This document shows positions 52,650 through 60,898 of a stretch of DNA of 64,000 nt, piece by piece. How positions within the stretch are numbered: position 1 is the first letter of the stretch; every line of letters begins with the position of its first letter. Below the pieces are notes generated by a model. It was given only the letters and a program-made list of their open reading frames with translations. It ran no database searches and had not been told where the DNA came from. The stretch is taken from NCBI GenBank assembly GCA_019638625.1, contig JAHBTK010000002.1, positions 682,001-746,000 on the forward strand. The letters are read 5' to 3'. Position numbers and translations under genes: made by a program. This stretch comes from Chitinophagaceae bacterium. Its GTDB lineage: Bacteria; Bacteroidota; Bacteroidia; Chitinophagales; Chitinophagaceae.

Positions 52650-52991
52650 ATGGAAATAACATCTGCCGCATTATTTATCTCAATATCCCTCGTGGTCTTT
52701 GGAATAAGTTACTATTATTTCACAACCCGTTACAAGGAACGTATGGCTATTTTAGAGAAGGGATTACCGTCCGACTTTTTTAAGAGTGGCAATCATTATT
52801 TACCGCTTATACTCACGCTTGGTATTATGAGTATTGGTATTTCGCTCGGGATTTTAGTCGGCACATTTTTAAGTGCTATCAAAATAGAAGGCGCCAAGTA
52901 TTTAATGCTCCCGTTTTCAATTTTCCTGTTCTTAGGAATCAGCCTAGTGGTTTCTTACTTCATTCTTAAAGCAATCCAAAAAAAGCACTGA
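52650..52991 (+). CDS. Small membrane protein, DUF6249-like
   Basis: 113 residues with three membrane helices (about 5-25, 50-75, 88-108) and a cytoplasmic loop 'RYKERMAILEKGLP', a motif I associate with DUF6249. Function unknown. It starts 109 bp from the divergent ECF sigma gene, a pairing that recurs in Bacteroidota, so joint envelope-stress control is likely. Confidence 0.75.
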   Translation: MEITSAALFISISLVVFGISYYYFTTRYKERMAILEKGLPSDFFKSGNHYLPLILTLGIMSIGISLGILVGTFLSAIKIEGAKYLMLPFSIFLFLGISLVVSYFILKAIQKKH

Positions 52992-53075
52992 TTTACAAAG
53001 TATTGCCTTCGGGCTCTGACGGACTTCATCTGCTTACGCTGATTCATTATTTCTTTAATAAACAAAAACAATACA

Positions 53076-54728
53076 ATGAAAACTTTATTGATACTATCGC
53101 TATGCCTTTTCCATGCGATTTTTATGTCGATCAATGGATTCGGCCAAAATTATGAGGGGGCAATTGATGCTATATTAAGGGCGCAGCTTTCTACAGAAAG
53201 CCCCGGGGGAACTGCCCTTGTCGTGAAAGATGGAAAGGTTCTTTATAAAAAAGCTTTTGGTAAGGCTGATCTTGAATTAGAGGTTGCCATGAAGCCAGAC
53301 CATATATTTCGGATCGGGTCTATCACTAAACAGTTTACTGCCTCTGCGATTTTGAAGCTGGCAGAGGAAGGCAGATTATCCTTATCCGATACGATCACCA
53401 GATTCATTAAGGACTATCCTATGAATGGGCACGCCATCACTATTGAACATTTGCTGACGCACACGTCAGGAGTAAAGAATTACACCAGTCTTGGCAAGTT
53501 TAATATGGAAGTAAGAAGGAAGGATTTTACATCCGGAGAATTAATAGATTTTTTTAAGAATGAACCGATGGATTTCCCTCCGGGTACTGATTACCGGTAT
53601 TCCAATTCCGGTTACGTTCTGCTGGGCTATATCATTGAATTGGTTTCAGGAAAAACCTACGCTGAATATATCCGGGAAAATTTCTTCAAGCCATTAGGTA
53701 TGGAAAAATCATTTTATGATAATACATCTGCAATCATTCCCGGCAGAGTTTCAGGCTACCAAAGAAGAAATGATCATTTTGAAAACTCAGACTATCTAAG
53801 CATGACATTACCCTATTCATCTGGTTCCATACTCTCCAATATTGAGGACTTGTTTGTATGGTATGATGCTTTAATGAATAATCAAGTCCTGAACAGAGAA
53901 AGTTTGGAGAAGGCGCACACTTCATATAAACTTAGCGATGGACGATTGACAGGTTATGGCTATGGGTGGGAATCAGGAAACGTCCAGGGAAGTCCGACCA
54001 TCAAACATGTTGGCAGGATAAATGGTTTTGTAACGTATTGTGTTTATCTTCCGATGGAAAAAATATTTGTAGCGATCTTCTCAAATTGTGATTGTACGGA
54101 TAATCTTGAAAACCCAGCATCCAGGATGGCGGCAATTGTTCTTAATAAGCCTTATCAATGGAATGCAATTGGATTAACGGTCAAGGAATTTGAGTCATAT
54201 CAGGCGGTTTATGAATCGGCATATGAAGGGCAGAAAATAATAGGGTTCGAAGATGGAAGACTCTTGTATTTCAGCAAAGGAGGATCAAAGACTCAACTTG
54301 TTCCATTCGAAAAAGATAAATTCTTCATTGAAAATAGCCTGACAACGTTAGAATTTAACAGGGACTCGAAAGGGAGTATTATTTCGTTTACTTCAAAAAG
54401 CACCGGACTTTCAGTTACTTGGAATCGTGCAACTGGAGAAATCAAAACCTTAAAGTCAATAAAAGTTAGTGAACAAGAGCTTGAGAAATTTGTCGGCAAC
54501 TATCAGTTTTCCAATGGCTCTCTTTTCACGATTGTAAAAGAAGGTAAGAAATTATATGGACAGGTAGGACAGGACAAAAAGGAAATTTTACCCCATGCGA
54601 AAAATGAATTCTTTGCCAAAGAGATTGATGCAAAGATTATATTCAACTTTGACAAAAGTGGTAGAGTGAGTAGTCTGACAAAGGTTCAGAGTGGTAAGAT
54701 GAATGCAAAAAAAATAATAAGAAATTAA
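53076..54728 (+). CDS. Exported serine hydrolase, class C beta-lactamase-like
   Basis: 550 residues, signal peptide ending near 'GFGQN'. The catalytic set is complete: Ser82 and Lys85 in 'GSITKQF', Tyr175-Ser-Asn177 in 'YRYSNSGY', and a 'HVGRING' third motif. Residues 1-370 form the beta-lactamase/transpeptidase-like domain; about 380-550 is a C-terminal lipocalin-like beta domain typical of this group. Members are esterases, D-amino peptidases or carboxypeptidases more often than lactamases; the substrate is open. Confidence 0.92.
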   Translation: MKTLLILSLCLFHAIFMSINGFGQNYEGAIDAILRAQLSTESPGGTALVVKDGKVLYKKAFGKADLELEVAMKPDHIFRIGSITKQFTASAILKLAEEGRLSLSDTITRFIKDYPMNGHAITIEHLLTHTSGVKNYTSLGKFNMEVRRKDFTSGELIDFFKNEPMDFPPGTDYRYSNSGYVLLGYIIELVSGKTYAEYIRENFFKPLGMEKSFYDNTSAIIPGRVSGYQRRNDHFENSDYLSMTLPYSSGSILSNIEDLFVWYDALMNNQVLNRESLEKAHTSYKLSDGRLTGYGYGWESGNVQGSPTIKHVGRINGFVTYCVYLPMEKIFVAIFSNCDCTDNLENPASRMAAIVLNKPYQWNAIGLTVKEFESYQAVYESAYEGQKIIGFEDGRLLYFSKGGSKTQLVPFEKDKFFIENSLTTLEFNRDSKGSIISFTSKSTGLSVTWNRATGEIKTLKSIKVSEQELEKFVGNYQFSNGSLFTIVKEGKKLYGQVGQDKKEILPHAKNEFFAKEIDAKIIFNFDKSGRVSSLTKVQSGKMNAKKIIRN

Positions 54729-54744
54729 GGGAATACCCCTAAAT

Positions 54745-54806
54745 ACCACACCAATGCCAGTGCCACACATGCCGACACACATCCAAAGTACTGGCATCCG
54801 TGTGGT
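54745..54806. repeat. 62-nt inverted repeat: 17-nt arms (one 2-nt mismatch), 28-nt loop
   Basis: ACCACAC-CA-ATGCCAGT (54745-54761) pairs with ACTGGCAT-CC-GTGTGGT (54790-54806). Arm length, loop length and total length equal those of the repeat at 51555-51616, and both loops begin with GCCAC-like sequence. It begins 17 bp after the serine hydrolase stop. Confidence 0.6.
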
Positions 54807-54978
54807 TAGAGTAATGTAAGCGCGGCACTGTGCATAACAAAATGCATAATCAATGGCGGGGTTCAGTGTAAATTCGCAGTTTAGTTTTCAAATCACATTT
54901 GGTTTCGTGGGATAGTGACGCGCTTCGGGAAGTGAAGTTCAAAGACTGCAAAATGCCAGGACTTCGGTTTTTGTGCCT

Positions 54979-55003
54979 GCGGTCGGTGTTGTCACCGAAC
55001 CGC
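54979..55003. repeat. Hairpin in the gap before the Fic gene
   Basis: GCGGTCGGTG (54979-54988) and CACCGAACCGC (54993-55003) pair with a single bulge around TTGT. The gap 54729-55194 also carries the 62-nt repeat, the possible transposase remnant and the Fic operator; I see no further gene in it. Confidence 0.5.
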
Positions 55004-55036
55004 ATATAGTTTTACTTTAGGGTAATTGGTTTGCCT

Positions 55037-55141
55037 ATGGAAAACGAAATGGAATTTTTTACCGCTACCGGCTTTAACCGGCAAAACCTGCTTCCCTGCG
55101 GTGAAAAATCAAATTATTTACCGCAAATTCGCGGTAAATAA
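55037..55141 (+). pseudogene. Possible N-terminal remnant of a REP-associated (RAYT) transposase
   Basis: A 34-codon frame, with 'MEFFTATGFNRQNLLP' near its start, then a stop inside the Fic operator palindrome. From memory, Bacteroidota Y1 transposases of the RAYT type begin with a similar Phe-Thr-Ala-Thr followed six residues later by Leu-Leu. The match is short and could be chance. No His-x-His catalytic motif or further domain follows. Confidence 0.25.
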
Positions 55142-55173
55142 TTGACTTCGTCGAACTTTAGTTCCTATATTTA
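55112..55173 (+). promoter_or_regulatory. Operator palindrome and promoter of the Fic gene
   Basis: AATTATTTACCGC (55112-55124) and GCGGTAAATAATT (55131-55143) are perfect complements with a 6-nt spacer. The right arm runs into a -33-like TTG (55142-55144); a -7-like TATATTTA lies at 55166-55173 with a 21-bp spacer. The start codon is at 55195. Placement suggests repression, perhaps by the HTH domain of the Fic protein itself. Confidence 0.5.
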
Positions 55174-55194
55174 CCACATAACTGGTTTGGAGCA

Positions 55195-56301
55195 ATGTCA
55201 AAATACATCCATGAACATACAAATTGGACAAACTTTTCGTGGGACGACAAAGCTATAAATGCCGTATTTGGTGAAGTAAAACTAATACAAGGTAAAATAA
55301 TCGGGCAAATGAACGCTTTGGGGTTTTCTGCCAAAGAAGAAGCTACGCTTACCGCCCTTACCCTGGATGTGGTAAAATCGGGCGAAATAGAAGGCGAATT
55401 GCTCAACTACGACCAAGTGCGTTCTTCCATAGCAAGACGTTTGGGTATTAATACCGCAGGGCTTGTTCCAAGCAGTCGCCACATTGAGGGTGTAGTGGAA
55501 ATGATGCTTGATGCTACTCAACGCTACACTTTGCCCTTAACCGAAAAACGCCTGTTTGGTTGGCACGCAGCGCTTTTCCCCACAGGTTATAGTGGACCTT
55601 ACGTCATAGAAGTGGGCAAATACCGCACGGGCGAAATGCAGGTAGTTTCCGGTGCAATGAGCAATGAAAAAGTGCATTACGAAGCCGTAAAACCCGAATT
55701 GGTAAAAATGGAAATGGACAGGTTTTTGGATTGGTTCAATAACGACAATCTGCTTGACCCTGTATTGAAAGCTGCCATTGCACATTTCTGGTTTATCATC
55801 ATTCACCCTTTTGATGACGGGAACGGCAGAATTGGAAGAGCCATAACCGATATGCTGCTTGCCCGTGCCGAAAATAGTGGCGAACGCTTTTATAGTATGT
55901 CAAGCCAAATTTTAACAGAACGCAAGCGGTATTACGAAGTATTACAGAAAGTACAACACAGCTCAGGCGACATTACCGAATGGCTTGATTGGTTTTTACA
56001 TTGCCTGAAAAATGCAATGCTTGCTACTGAAAATACCACGCAAAAAATACTGCATAAAGCCGAATTTTGGAAACTGTACGAACATACTCCCATAAATGAA
56101 CGGCAACGCCTGATACTCAACAAGCTTTTTGATGGCTTTGAGGGCAAATTGCAAACCTCAAAATGGGCAAAAATCACCAAAACCTCTACTGACACAGCTT
56201 TAAGAGATATAAAAGACCTGGTAGAAAAAGGTATTTTGCAACCAACAAATGAAGGCGGACGAAATGCAGGTTATGAACTGACAGACTTCAAATTGGAATA
56301 A
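55195..56301 (+). CDS. Fic family protein (DUF4172-Fic-wHTH), predicted AMPylator
   Basis: 368 residues. The N-terminal DUF4172 domain (1-85) contains the auto-inhibitory motif SGEIEG (62-67), which fits (S/T)xxxE(G/N) of class II Fic proteins. The Fic core (about 110-255) has the full active site 'HPFDDGNGRIGR' at 204-215 with His204. A C-terminal winged helix (about 290-360, 'SKWAKITKTSTDTALRDI') should bind DNA. Such proteins transfer AMP to protein targets when relieved of inhibition. The palindrome overlapping its promoter suggests self-regulation. Confidence 0.92.
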   Translation: MSKYIHEHTNWTNFSWDDKAINAVFGEVKLIQGKIIGQMNALGFSAKEEATLTALTLDVVKSGEIEGELLNYDQVRSSIARRLGINTAGLVPSSRHIEGVVEMMLDATQRYTLPLTEKRLFGWHAALFPTGYSGPYVIEVGKYRTGEMQVVSGAMSNEKVHYEAVKPELVKMEMDRFLDWFNNDNLLDPVLKAAIAHFWFIIIHPFDDGNGRIGRAITDMLLARAENSGERFYSMSSQILTERKRYYEVLQKVQHSSGDITEWLDWFLHCLKNAMLATENTTQKILHKAEFWKLYEHTPINERQRLILNKLFDGFEGKLQTSKWAKITKTSTDTALRDIKDLVEKGILQPTNEGGRNAGYELTDFKLE

Positions 56302-56317
56302 CCACTGGCTATAACCT

Positions 56318-56411
56318 TCGATTTGGCCATATGGCGGGACAGACAACAATAGCTTAAGCTTCACTTTGGCTACCGGCTGCGGTTCCGGTGTGATGGAATC
56401 CTATGCCGGAG
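56318..56411 (+). repeat. Element shared with 51336-51428, copy 2
   Basis: GATTTGGCCATATGGCGG, later CCGGCTGCGGTTCCGG and ATGCCGG, in the same order and at matching intervals as copy 1. It begins 17 bp after the Fic stop codon. The rest of 56412-56509 holds nothing recognisable. Confidence 0.45.
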
Positions 56412-56509
56412 CAAACGGCCTACCGTCGTTTTACCAATGTATGGTACTCTAAAAATGAAACATGGATAGAGACCAATTATCCTCAATGCCAACTATACCT
56501 CCCGCAGGG

Positions 56510-57619
56510 TTAAAACAGTGTCCCCTGTTGCCCCGGTCGCCTGAATAGGGTGGTGTCCAGTCCCTGGCGTCCTTCATTCATGTGATACAGCTTACCATAT
56601 TTTTTGTACTGCTGGGCGATGATCTGCGCAACAGGCCCCTCTCCTCTCATACGCAATCCCCAGCGGGAATCATTCACCTTACCGTCATGGCTTTGCTCTA
56701 CCAGGTGCCATACCTTATCCGCCCGGTCAGGAAAGTTCTTATACAGCCAGTCGTGAAACAGGAATTTTATAGCGCCGTTCAGCCGGATAAAGGTATACGC
56801 AGTAAAAGTAGCGCCTGCATCGGCGGCAGCCTTCATGATCCGCTGCATTTCATGGTCGTTCAAGCCCGGTATCATCGGTCCCATCATAATACCGGTGGTA
56901 ACGCCTGCATTGCTCAGTTCTTCAATCGCTCTTAGCCGCTGTACGGCAGTGGCAGTCCGCGGCTCCATCACCCGGCGTACTTCTTCATTAAAAGACGTAA
57001 TGGAGAGCATCGCAGTGACCAGCCTTTTCTTTGCCAGTTCCTGCAGGATATCCTTGTCCTTAGTGATCCAGGCGTTTTTGGTGAGAATACCCACCGGATG
57101 ATTAAATTCATTGCAGACCTGGAGCAAGGCCCTGGTGAGCCGGTATTTCTGCTCGGCAGGCTGATAACAATCCGTGTTACCGCTCAGCATAATGGGCATC
57201 ACTTCCCATTTGGGATGCATCAGTTGTTTCCGGAGTAATGCCGGGGCGTTCACCTTCACTATAATTTTACGTTCAAAATCCAGCCCGGCGCTATATCCCC
57301 AGTATTCATGCACATTGCGGGCATAACAGTAGATACATCCATGCTCGCAGCCGGCATACGGGTTCATGCTGTATGCCATTCCCACATCAGGACTGTCTAC
57401 CTTATTTACAATAGTTTTAGACAATTGTTCTATATACTGAGTAGGGCTGTTTTGTTCCGACCAGTCGTCTATACCCTCTGCATGTTCACGGGTCAGTTCA
57501 TCCTTAAGAAAGCGGTTTTTCGTGTTGAATTGTGCTCCACGCCCATGCAGGTACTGGTCCTCTTCCTTCTTACCTGCTGAAGATATTTTGTAATGATCCT
57601 GTGGTAGTTTGTTTGCCAT
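56510..57619 (-). CDS. PA0069-type radical SAM protein (spore photoproduct lyase-related)
   Basis: 369 residues. The iron-sulfur motif Cys91-x3-Cys95-x2-Cys98 ('CEHGCIYCYA') has the spacing of radical SAM enzymes. An N-terminal 'GRGAQFNTKNRF' and the central 'NTDCYQPAEQKYRLTRALL' and 'SITSFNEEVRRVMEPR' motifs are those of the PA0069 family. The reaction is not established; relation to photoproduct lyases hints at nucleic acid repair. Downstream of nothing co-directional, it is probably monocistronic. Confidence 0.92.
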   Translation of the reverse strand: MANKLPQDHYKISSAGKKEEDQYLHGRGAQFNTKNRFLKDELTREHAEGIDDWSEQNSPTQYIEQLSKTIVNKVDSPDVGMAYSMNPYAGCEHGCIYCYARNVHEYWGYSAGLDFERKIIVKVNAPALLRKQLMHPKWEVMPIMLSGNTDCYQPAEQKYRLTRALLQVCNEFNHPVGILTKNAWITKDKDILQELAKKRLVTAMLSITSFNEEVRRVMEPRTATAVQRLRAIEELSNAGVTTGIMMGPMIPGLNDHEMQRIMKAAADAGATFTAYTFIRLNGAIKFLFHDWLYKNFPDRADKVWHLVEQSHDGKVNDSRWGLRMRGEGPVAQIIAQQYKKYGKLYHMNEGRQGLDTTLFRRPGQQGTLF

Positions 57620-57719
57620 AATTGTATCCTGTTTCCGGTTTATACACCTGCTGCGGAGATGTCAGCGAATCTCATTCAGATCGCCGGCCAGCCGCAATAC
57701 GCCTATTCAAAATCCTTTA

Positions 57720-58328
57720 TTAAAACAATGCCCCCTGTACGGAAAGAACAGGCAGGTTCTGAAATGCCAGGCGGCCGGCAATCTGGTATGGCTTTTCGCC
57801 GACACGGCGTTTCAGCAACAGCATGCCGTCCGCGATGAACCTCCCGGTAAACTGGCGGTGGCTGTATTCCAGCGCTGCCTTTTCATACTGCCAGGGCGCC
57901 AGTTTCCTGGCGACGGTAACATGTGGTTCCATAATGAAATGCGGCTTATGGTCATCGTTCAGCTTCATCAGCCGCTGCGATTCGGAACGGATCGTTTTTA
58001 CCAATTGCCCGATAGGCACCTTTGATACTACATTTATATAAAGGGTATGGGAAGGAAAAGTGCCGTAATCTTTTAACTCCACTTTGAAGGCCGGTGAGCC
58101 CATGGCAACCATTTTCAACCGGGATAACAACCGGGCTTCCATCATTTCATACTGAACAAAGCTTACAAGCGTGATATGCGGCCGGCTCCAGCGTGCCTGT
58201 TCCGCTTTGTACTTTTCAGCAAACTCTTCCTTAATGCCTCTTATTTTTCTCTCCAATTCCTCATTTGGCTGTAATACCAAAAGGTATTCGTTTACGCGAT
58301 ATCCGGGCAGACTCTGTATCTGTTGCAT
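57720..58328 (-). CDS. 2'-5' RNA ligase-like 2H phosphoesterase
   Basis: 202 residues from the ATG at 58328; an in-frame ATG at 58409 would run through the palindrome at 58347-58380 and lacks family support. The two catalytic His-x-Thr motifs are 'RPHITLVSF' and 'EPHVTVARK'. 2H phosphoesterases process 2',3'-cyclic or 2'-5' linkages in RNA or small nucleotides; the natural substrate is unknown. Confidence 0.88.
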   Translation of the reverse strand: MQQIQSLPGYRVNEYLLVLQPNEELERKIRGIKEEFAEKYKAEQARWSRPHITLVSFVQYEMMEARLLSRLKMVAMGSPAFKVELKDYGTFPSHTLYINVVSKVPIGQLVKTIRSESQRLMKLNDDHKPHFIMEPHVTVARKLAPWQYEKAALEYSHRQFTGRFIADGMLLLKRRVGEKPYQIAGRLAFQNLPVLSVQGALF

Positions 58329-58346
58329 AACGGCTGTTTTAAATGA

Positions 58347-58380
58347 TAAATATTTTAGTATAAAAATACTAAAATATTTA
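58347..58380. promoter_or_regulatory. Perfect 14-bp palindrome upstream of the 2H phosphoesterase
   Basis: TAAATATTTTAGTA (58347-58360) and TACTAAAATATTTA (58367-58380) are exact complements around TAAAAA. It lies 19 bp upstream of the start codon, within the expected core promoter, so repressor binding is likely. It also lies 88 bp from the divergent lipoprotein gene. The regulator is not identifiable here. Confidence 0.5.
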
Positions 58381-58468
58381 GTAAGAAGAAAATAATTTAT
58401 CTCTTGCATCCTTTCAGCTCATCCGGAAGGCGGTAAGCCCGAATCCACGTACCTTTACAAGAAAACCG

Positions 58469-58909
58469 ATGAGAATTTTAGTTATTTTATTTTTTGCAGG
58501 CATGGTTACAGGCTGCAACAATGCACAACAGGACACCACCAATAACGCCTCGGTACCGGTTACGGCCTCAGACAGTGTGTACAAAGCTGTGCTGGAAGGG
58601 CACGACATAGGCATGGCCAAAATGGGAGAAATGGTGAGGTACAAAAAGCTGCTGCGGCAGCAGGCAGACTCACTAAAAGGACTTAAGGAGTTTGACACCG
58701 CATTGGTTGCCAGCCTGGAAACGGCATTATATGACCTGAATTATGCAGAAGAGCTGATGAATACCTGGATGCAGGATTTTGATCCGGATGGAGCAGGCGA
58801 AACCGAAACGCAAAAGCTCAGCTTTTATGCAAAAGAAAAAGAAAAAGTAGATACGGTAAACAGCAGGATCTTCAGCAGCCTGGAAAAAGCCGGTCAACTG
58901 GTAAAATAA
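58469..58909 (+). CDS. Small helical lipoprotein of unknown function
   Basis: 146 residues. Lipobox 'GMVTGCNNA' with Cys at residue 16. The mature protein is Lys/Glu-rich and helical (about 38-145), with heptad-like stretches; Bacteroidota homologs are sometimes labelled 'viral A-type inclusion protein', a misleading name. A -7-like TACCTTTA at 58450-58457 just precedes the start. Likely anchored at the outer membrane; function unknown. Confidence 0.8.
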   Translation: MRILVILFFAGMVTGCNNAQQDTTNNASVPVTASDSVYKAVLEGHDIGMAKMGEMVRYKKLLRQQADSLKGLKEFDTALVASLETALYDLNYAEELMNTWMQDFDPDGAGETETQKLSFYAKEKEKVDTVNSRIFSSLEKAGQLVK

Positions 58910-58913
58910 TAAA

Positions 58914-58950
58914 TATGGTCTGAGGGTATATACAAAAACCTCAGACCATA
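58914..58950. terminator. Bidirectional hairpin between convergent genes
   Basis: TATGGTCTGAGG (58914-58925) and CCTCAGACCATA (58939-58950) pair perfectly with a 13-nt loop. It lies between the stop codons of the lipoprotein gene and adk. No long T-run follows, as is usual in this phylum. Confidence 0.65.
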
Positions 58951-58968
58951 ACAATCATATCAGGAATC

Positions 58969-59547
58969 CTATTTCAGTTTGCTGTCCACTTCAGCGGAAA
59001 CAGCCTCAAAAATTTCATCGATAGAGCCCTCGCCCTTTACGTTCCTCACTTTATCAAACCTGGCGTAATAGTCCGCAACCGGAGAGGTCTTATTATGATA
59101 TTCCACTATGCGGGAGCGGATAACATTTTCATCCCTGTCATCACTTCTTCCGGAGGTTTTGCCTCTTTCCAGCAGTCTTCTTACCAGTTCCTCCTCGCTC
59201 ACTTCCAGTCCCAGGAACAGGTGGATACCCGTTTTCTTTAATTTGAGCAGCTTGTCCAATGCTTCCGCCTGGGCTTCTGTACGGGGAAACCCATCAAAAA
59301 GAAATCCCCTGGCATCGGGGTTATTGTCCAGTGCGCTGCTGATCATGCCTATAACCACTTCATCCGGCACCAACTGACCTTTATCCATAAAATTCTTAGC
59401 CTCCAGTCCCAAAGGCGTTTGATTGGCTATTTCACTGCGCAACAAATCACCGGTTGACAGGTGTTTTAAGCCATATTTATCTATCAGCTTCTGAGACTGG
59501 GTACCTTTTCCGCTTCCCGGAGGACCAAACAAAATGAGATTAAACAT
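58969..59547 (-). CDS. adk: Adenylate kinase
   Basis: 192 residues from the ATG at 59547. An in-frame ATG at 59574 is ruled out because a -7 element overlaps it. P-loop 'GPPGSGKGT' at 8-16, 'HLSTGDLLR' AMP-binding segment, 'LFDGFPRTEAQAEALD', and a short lid ('ERGKTSGRSDD') as in the short form. It interconverts ATP, ADP and AMP in the cytoplasm; essential housekeeping. Confidence 0.97.
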   Translation of the reverse strand: MFNLILFGPPGSGKGTQSQKLIDKYGLKHLSTGDLLRSEIANQTPLGLEAKNFMDKGQLVPDEVVIGMISSALDNNPDARGFLFDGFPRTEAQAEALDKLLKLKKTGIHLFLGLEVSEEELVRRLLERGKTSGRSDDRDENVIRSRIVEYHNKTSPVADYYARFDKVRNVKGEGSIDEIFEAVSAEVDSKLK

Positions 59548-59571
59548 TAAAAAAAAATCATTAGTGAGGAG

Positions 59572-59579
59572 CAAATATA
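59572..59579 (-). promoter_or_regulatory. -7 element of the adk promoter
   Basis: On the minus strand TATATTTG is a perfect TAnnTTTG. Initiation near 59565 gives a leader of about 18 nt before the ATG at 59547. A matching TTTG -33 box is not clear. Confidence 0.45.
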
Positions 59580-59649
59580 AAGGAACAGCCTTAAAAATCC
59601 GTTAACATTTTGCCCGGCAGGGTGGTAAATTAATTTAGTAACTTAGTAT

Positions 59650-60243
59650 ATGGATTTGTTTGTAGCAAAATATCTCCGTATGGCGCTGATTGGCGCTTTG
59701 CCGCTATTGTTTACGCAATGCAGTTTCTCTCAATCTTCAAAAAAAAGGGTGGTAACCGCCCATACAGATATGGAAAGTTCAGATAAGAAACACAGCTCCT
59801 ATTCCAGGACCGATACCTCCAAGGTAAATCTTACGGACGAAGAGTGGAAAAAAGTGCTGCCGGACGATGTGTATTATATCGCCCGCATGAAAGGCACGGA
59901 ACGCCCCTGGACCAGTAAATTCGAGGAGTTTTACGAGGCAGGCACCTATTACTGTGCCGCCTGCGGCAACGCGCTTTTTAAAAGCGATACCAAGTTCGAC
60001 AGCGGATGCGGCTGGCCCAGCTTCTACGAACCCATCAGTAAAACCAGCATTATATATACCCCCGATCATTCGCATGGCATGGAAAGGACCGAAGTGCAAT
60101 GCGGCCGGTGCAAAGCCCATCTTGGTCACGTGTTTGAAGACGGCCCGAAACCAACCGGGCTGCGTTACTGCATCAACGGGGTGGTCCTGGATTTTGCCAA
60201 AGCAGCGGCAACGGAGAAGAAGTATAAAGAGGGACAGGAGTAA
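59650..60243 (+). CDS. msrB: Peptide-methionine (R)-S-oxide reductase, exported lipoprotein form
   Basis: 197 residues. The N-terminus has a hydrophobic stretch and a lipobox-like 'LLFTQCS' with Cys24, so the enzyme is probably anchored in the envelope. The MsrB domain spans about 62-190: zinc Cys pairs 102/105 ('YCAACG') and 151/154 ('CGRCK'), 'GCGWPSF', and the catalytic Cys174 in 'LRYCING'. It reduces methionine-R-sulfoxide in oxidised proteins. The electron donor is not encoded nearby. Confidence 0.93.
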   Translation: MDLFVAKYLRMALIGALPLLFTQCSFSQSSKKRVVTAHTDMESSDKKHSSYSRTDTSKVNLTDEEWKKVLPDDVYYIARMKGTERPWTSKFEEFYEAGTYYCAACGNALFKSDTKFDSGCGWPSFYEPISKTSIIYTPDHSHGMERTEVQCGRCKAHLGHVFEDGPKPTGLRYCINGVVLDFAKAAATEKKYKEGQE

Positions 60244-60307
60244 TACCCGGTTCACCATCATCGCAACGCAGCCGCTTATCTGTCAGGTGATATAATTATT
60301 CCGTTCT

Positions 60308-60898
60308 CTACTCCTTATACCGGTAATGCCCGATTATTTTATAGCGGAAAAGGCAGTCTTCCAATACCTGCCCTGCTCCTATATTGTGTACGATCAAATA
60401 CCGGTTTCCCTCGGCTGATCGTTTGTTTACGACCAGCCCGATATGGGTCAGCCCCCCATGCAGGCTCCAGCAAACAATATCCCCCGGTTTATAGTCAGAC
60501 CCATTGCCCGTAACGGGGAGACCGGCTTTCCGGCGTTCAAAAAACTTCATCAGGTTGGGCACCCGCCGGTGGTCTATATTACGGTCAGCAGTTTTCAACG
60601 ACCAGTTTTGCGGATATTTTGAAAAGTTACCCCGCATGTCCTCGTGAACCATTTTCTGCAGGTCGATGCCCATCTTCCGGTATGCCCTTATCACCACATC
60701 CGTACATACGCCCCTGTCTGCCGGCACATCGCCGTTCGGGTAGCCTATCACAAAATACCGGGGATCATATACCACCCTCTGATTCGTCAGGGTCAGTGCA
60801 GAGTCGGCAAGCCGGTTGAAAAAATGGGTTTGCGCCCGGGGAAGGCGAAAAAAGAATATAACAAAGATTGAAACCAGTATAACTTTTGCCACCTGCAT
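60308..60898 (-). CDS. Exported DUF1287 protein (NlpC/P60-like)
   Basis: 196 residues with an N-terminal membrane or signal segment. Hallmarks: 'RGVCTDVVIRAYRKMGIDLQ' with the candidate catalytic Cys, 'HRRVPNLMKFFERR', 'PGDIVCWSLHGGLTHIGLVV' with the likely His, and 'VHNIGAGQVLED'. DUF1287 has a papain-like NlpC/P60 or amidase fold, suggesting cell-wall peptide or lipid-amide hydrolysis, unproven. Convergent with msrB. Confidence 0.88.
   Translation of the reverse strand: MQVAKVILVSIFVIFFFRLPRAQTHFFNRLADSALTLTNQRVVYDPRYFVIGYPNGDVPADRGVCTDVVIRAYRKMGIDLQKMVHEDMRGNFSKYPQNWSLKTADRNIDHRRVPNLMKFFERRKAGLPVTGNGSDYKPGDIVCWSLHGGLTHIGLVVNKRSAEGNRYLIVHNIGAGQVLEDCLFRYKIIGHYRYKE

Noticed and set aside
54588..54797. 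69-codon minus-strand frame after the serine hydrolase
   Set aside because: Overlaps the 3' end of the serine hydrolase and the 62-nt inverted repeat; no start context or protein features.
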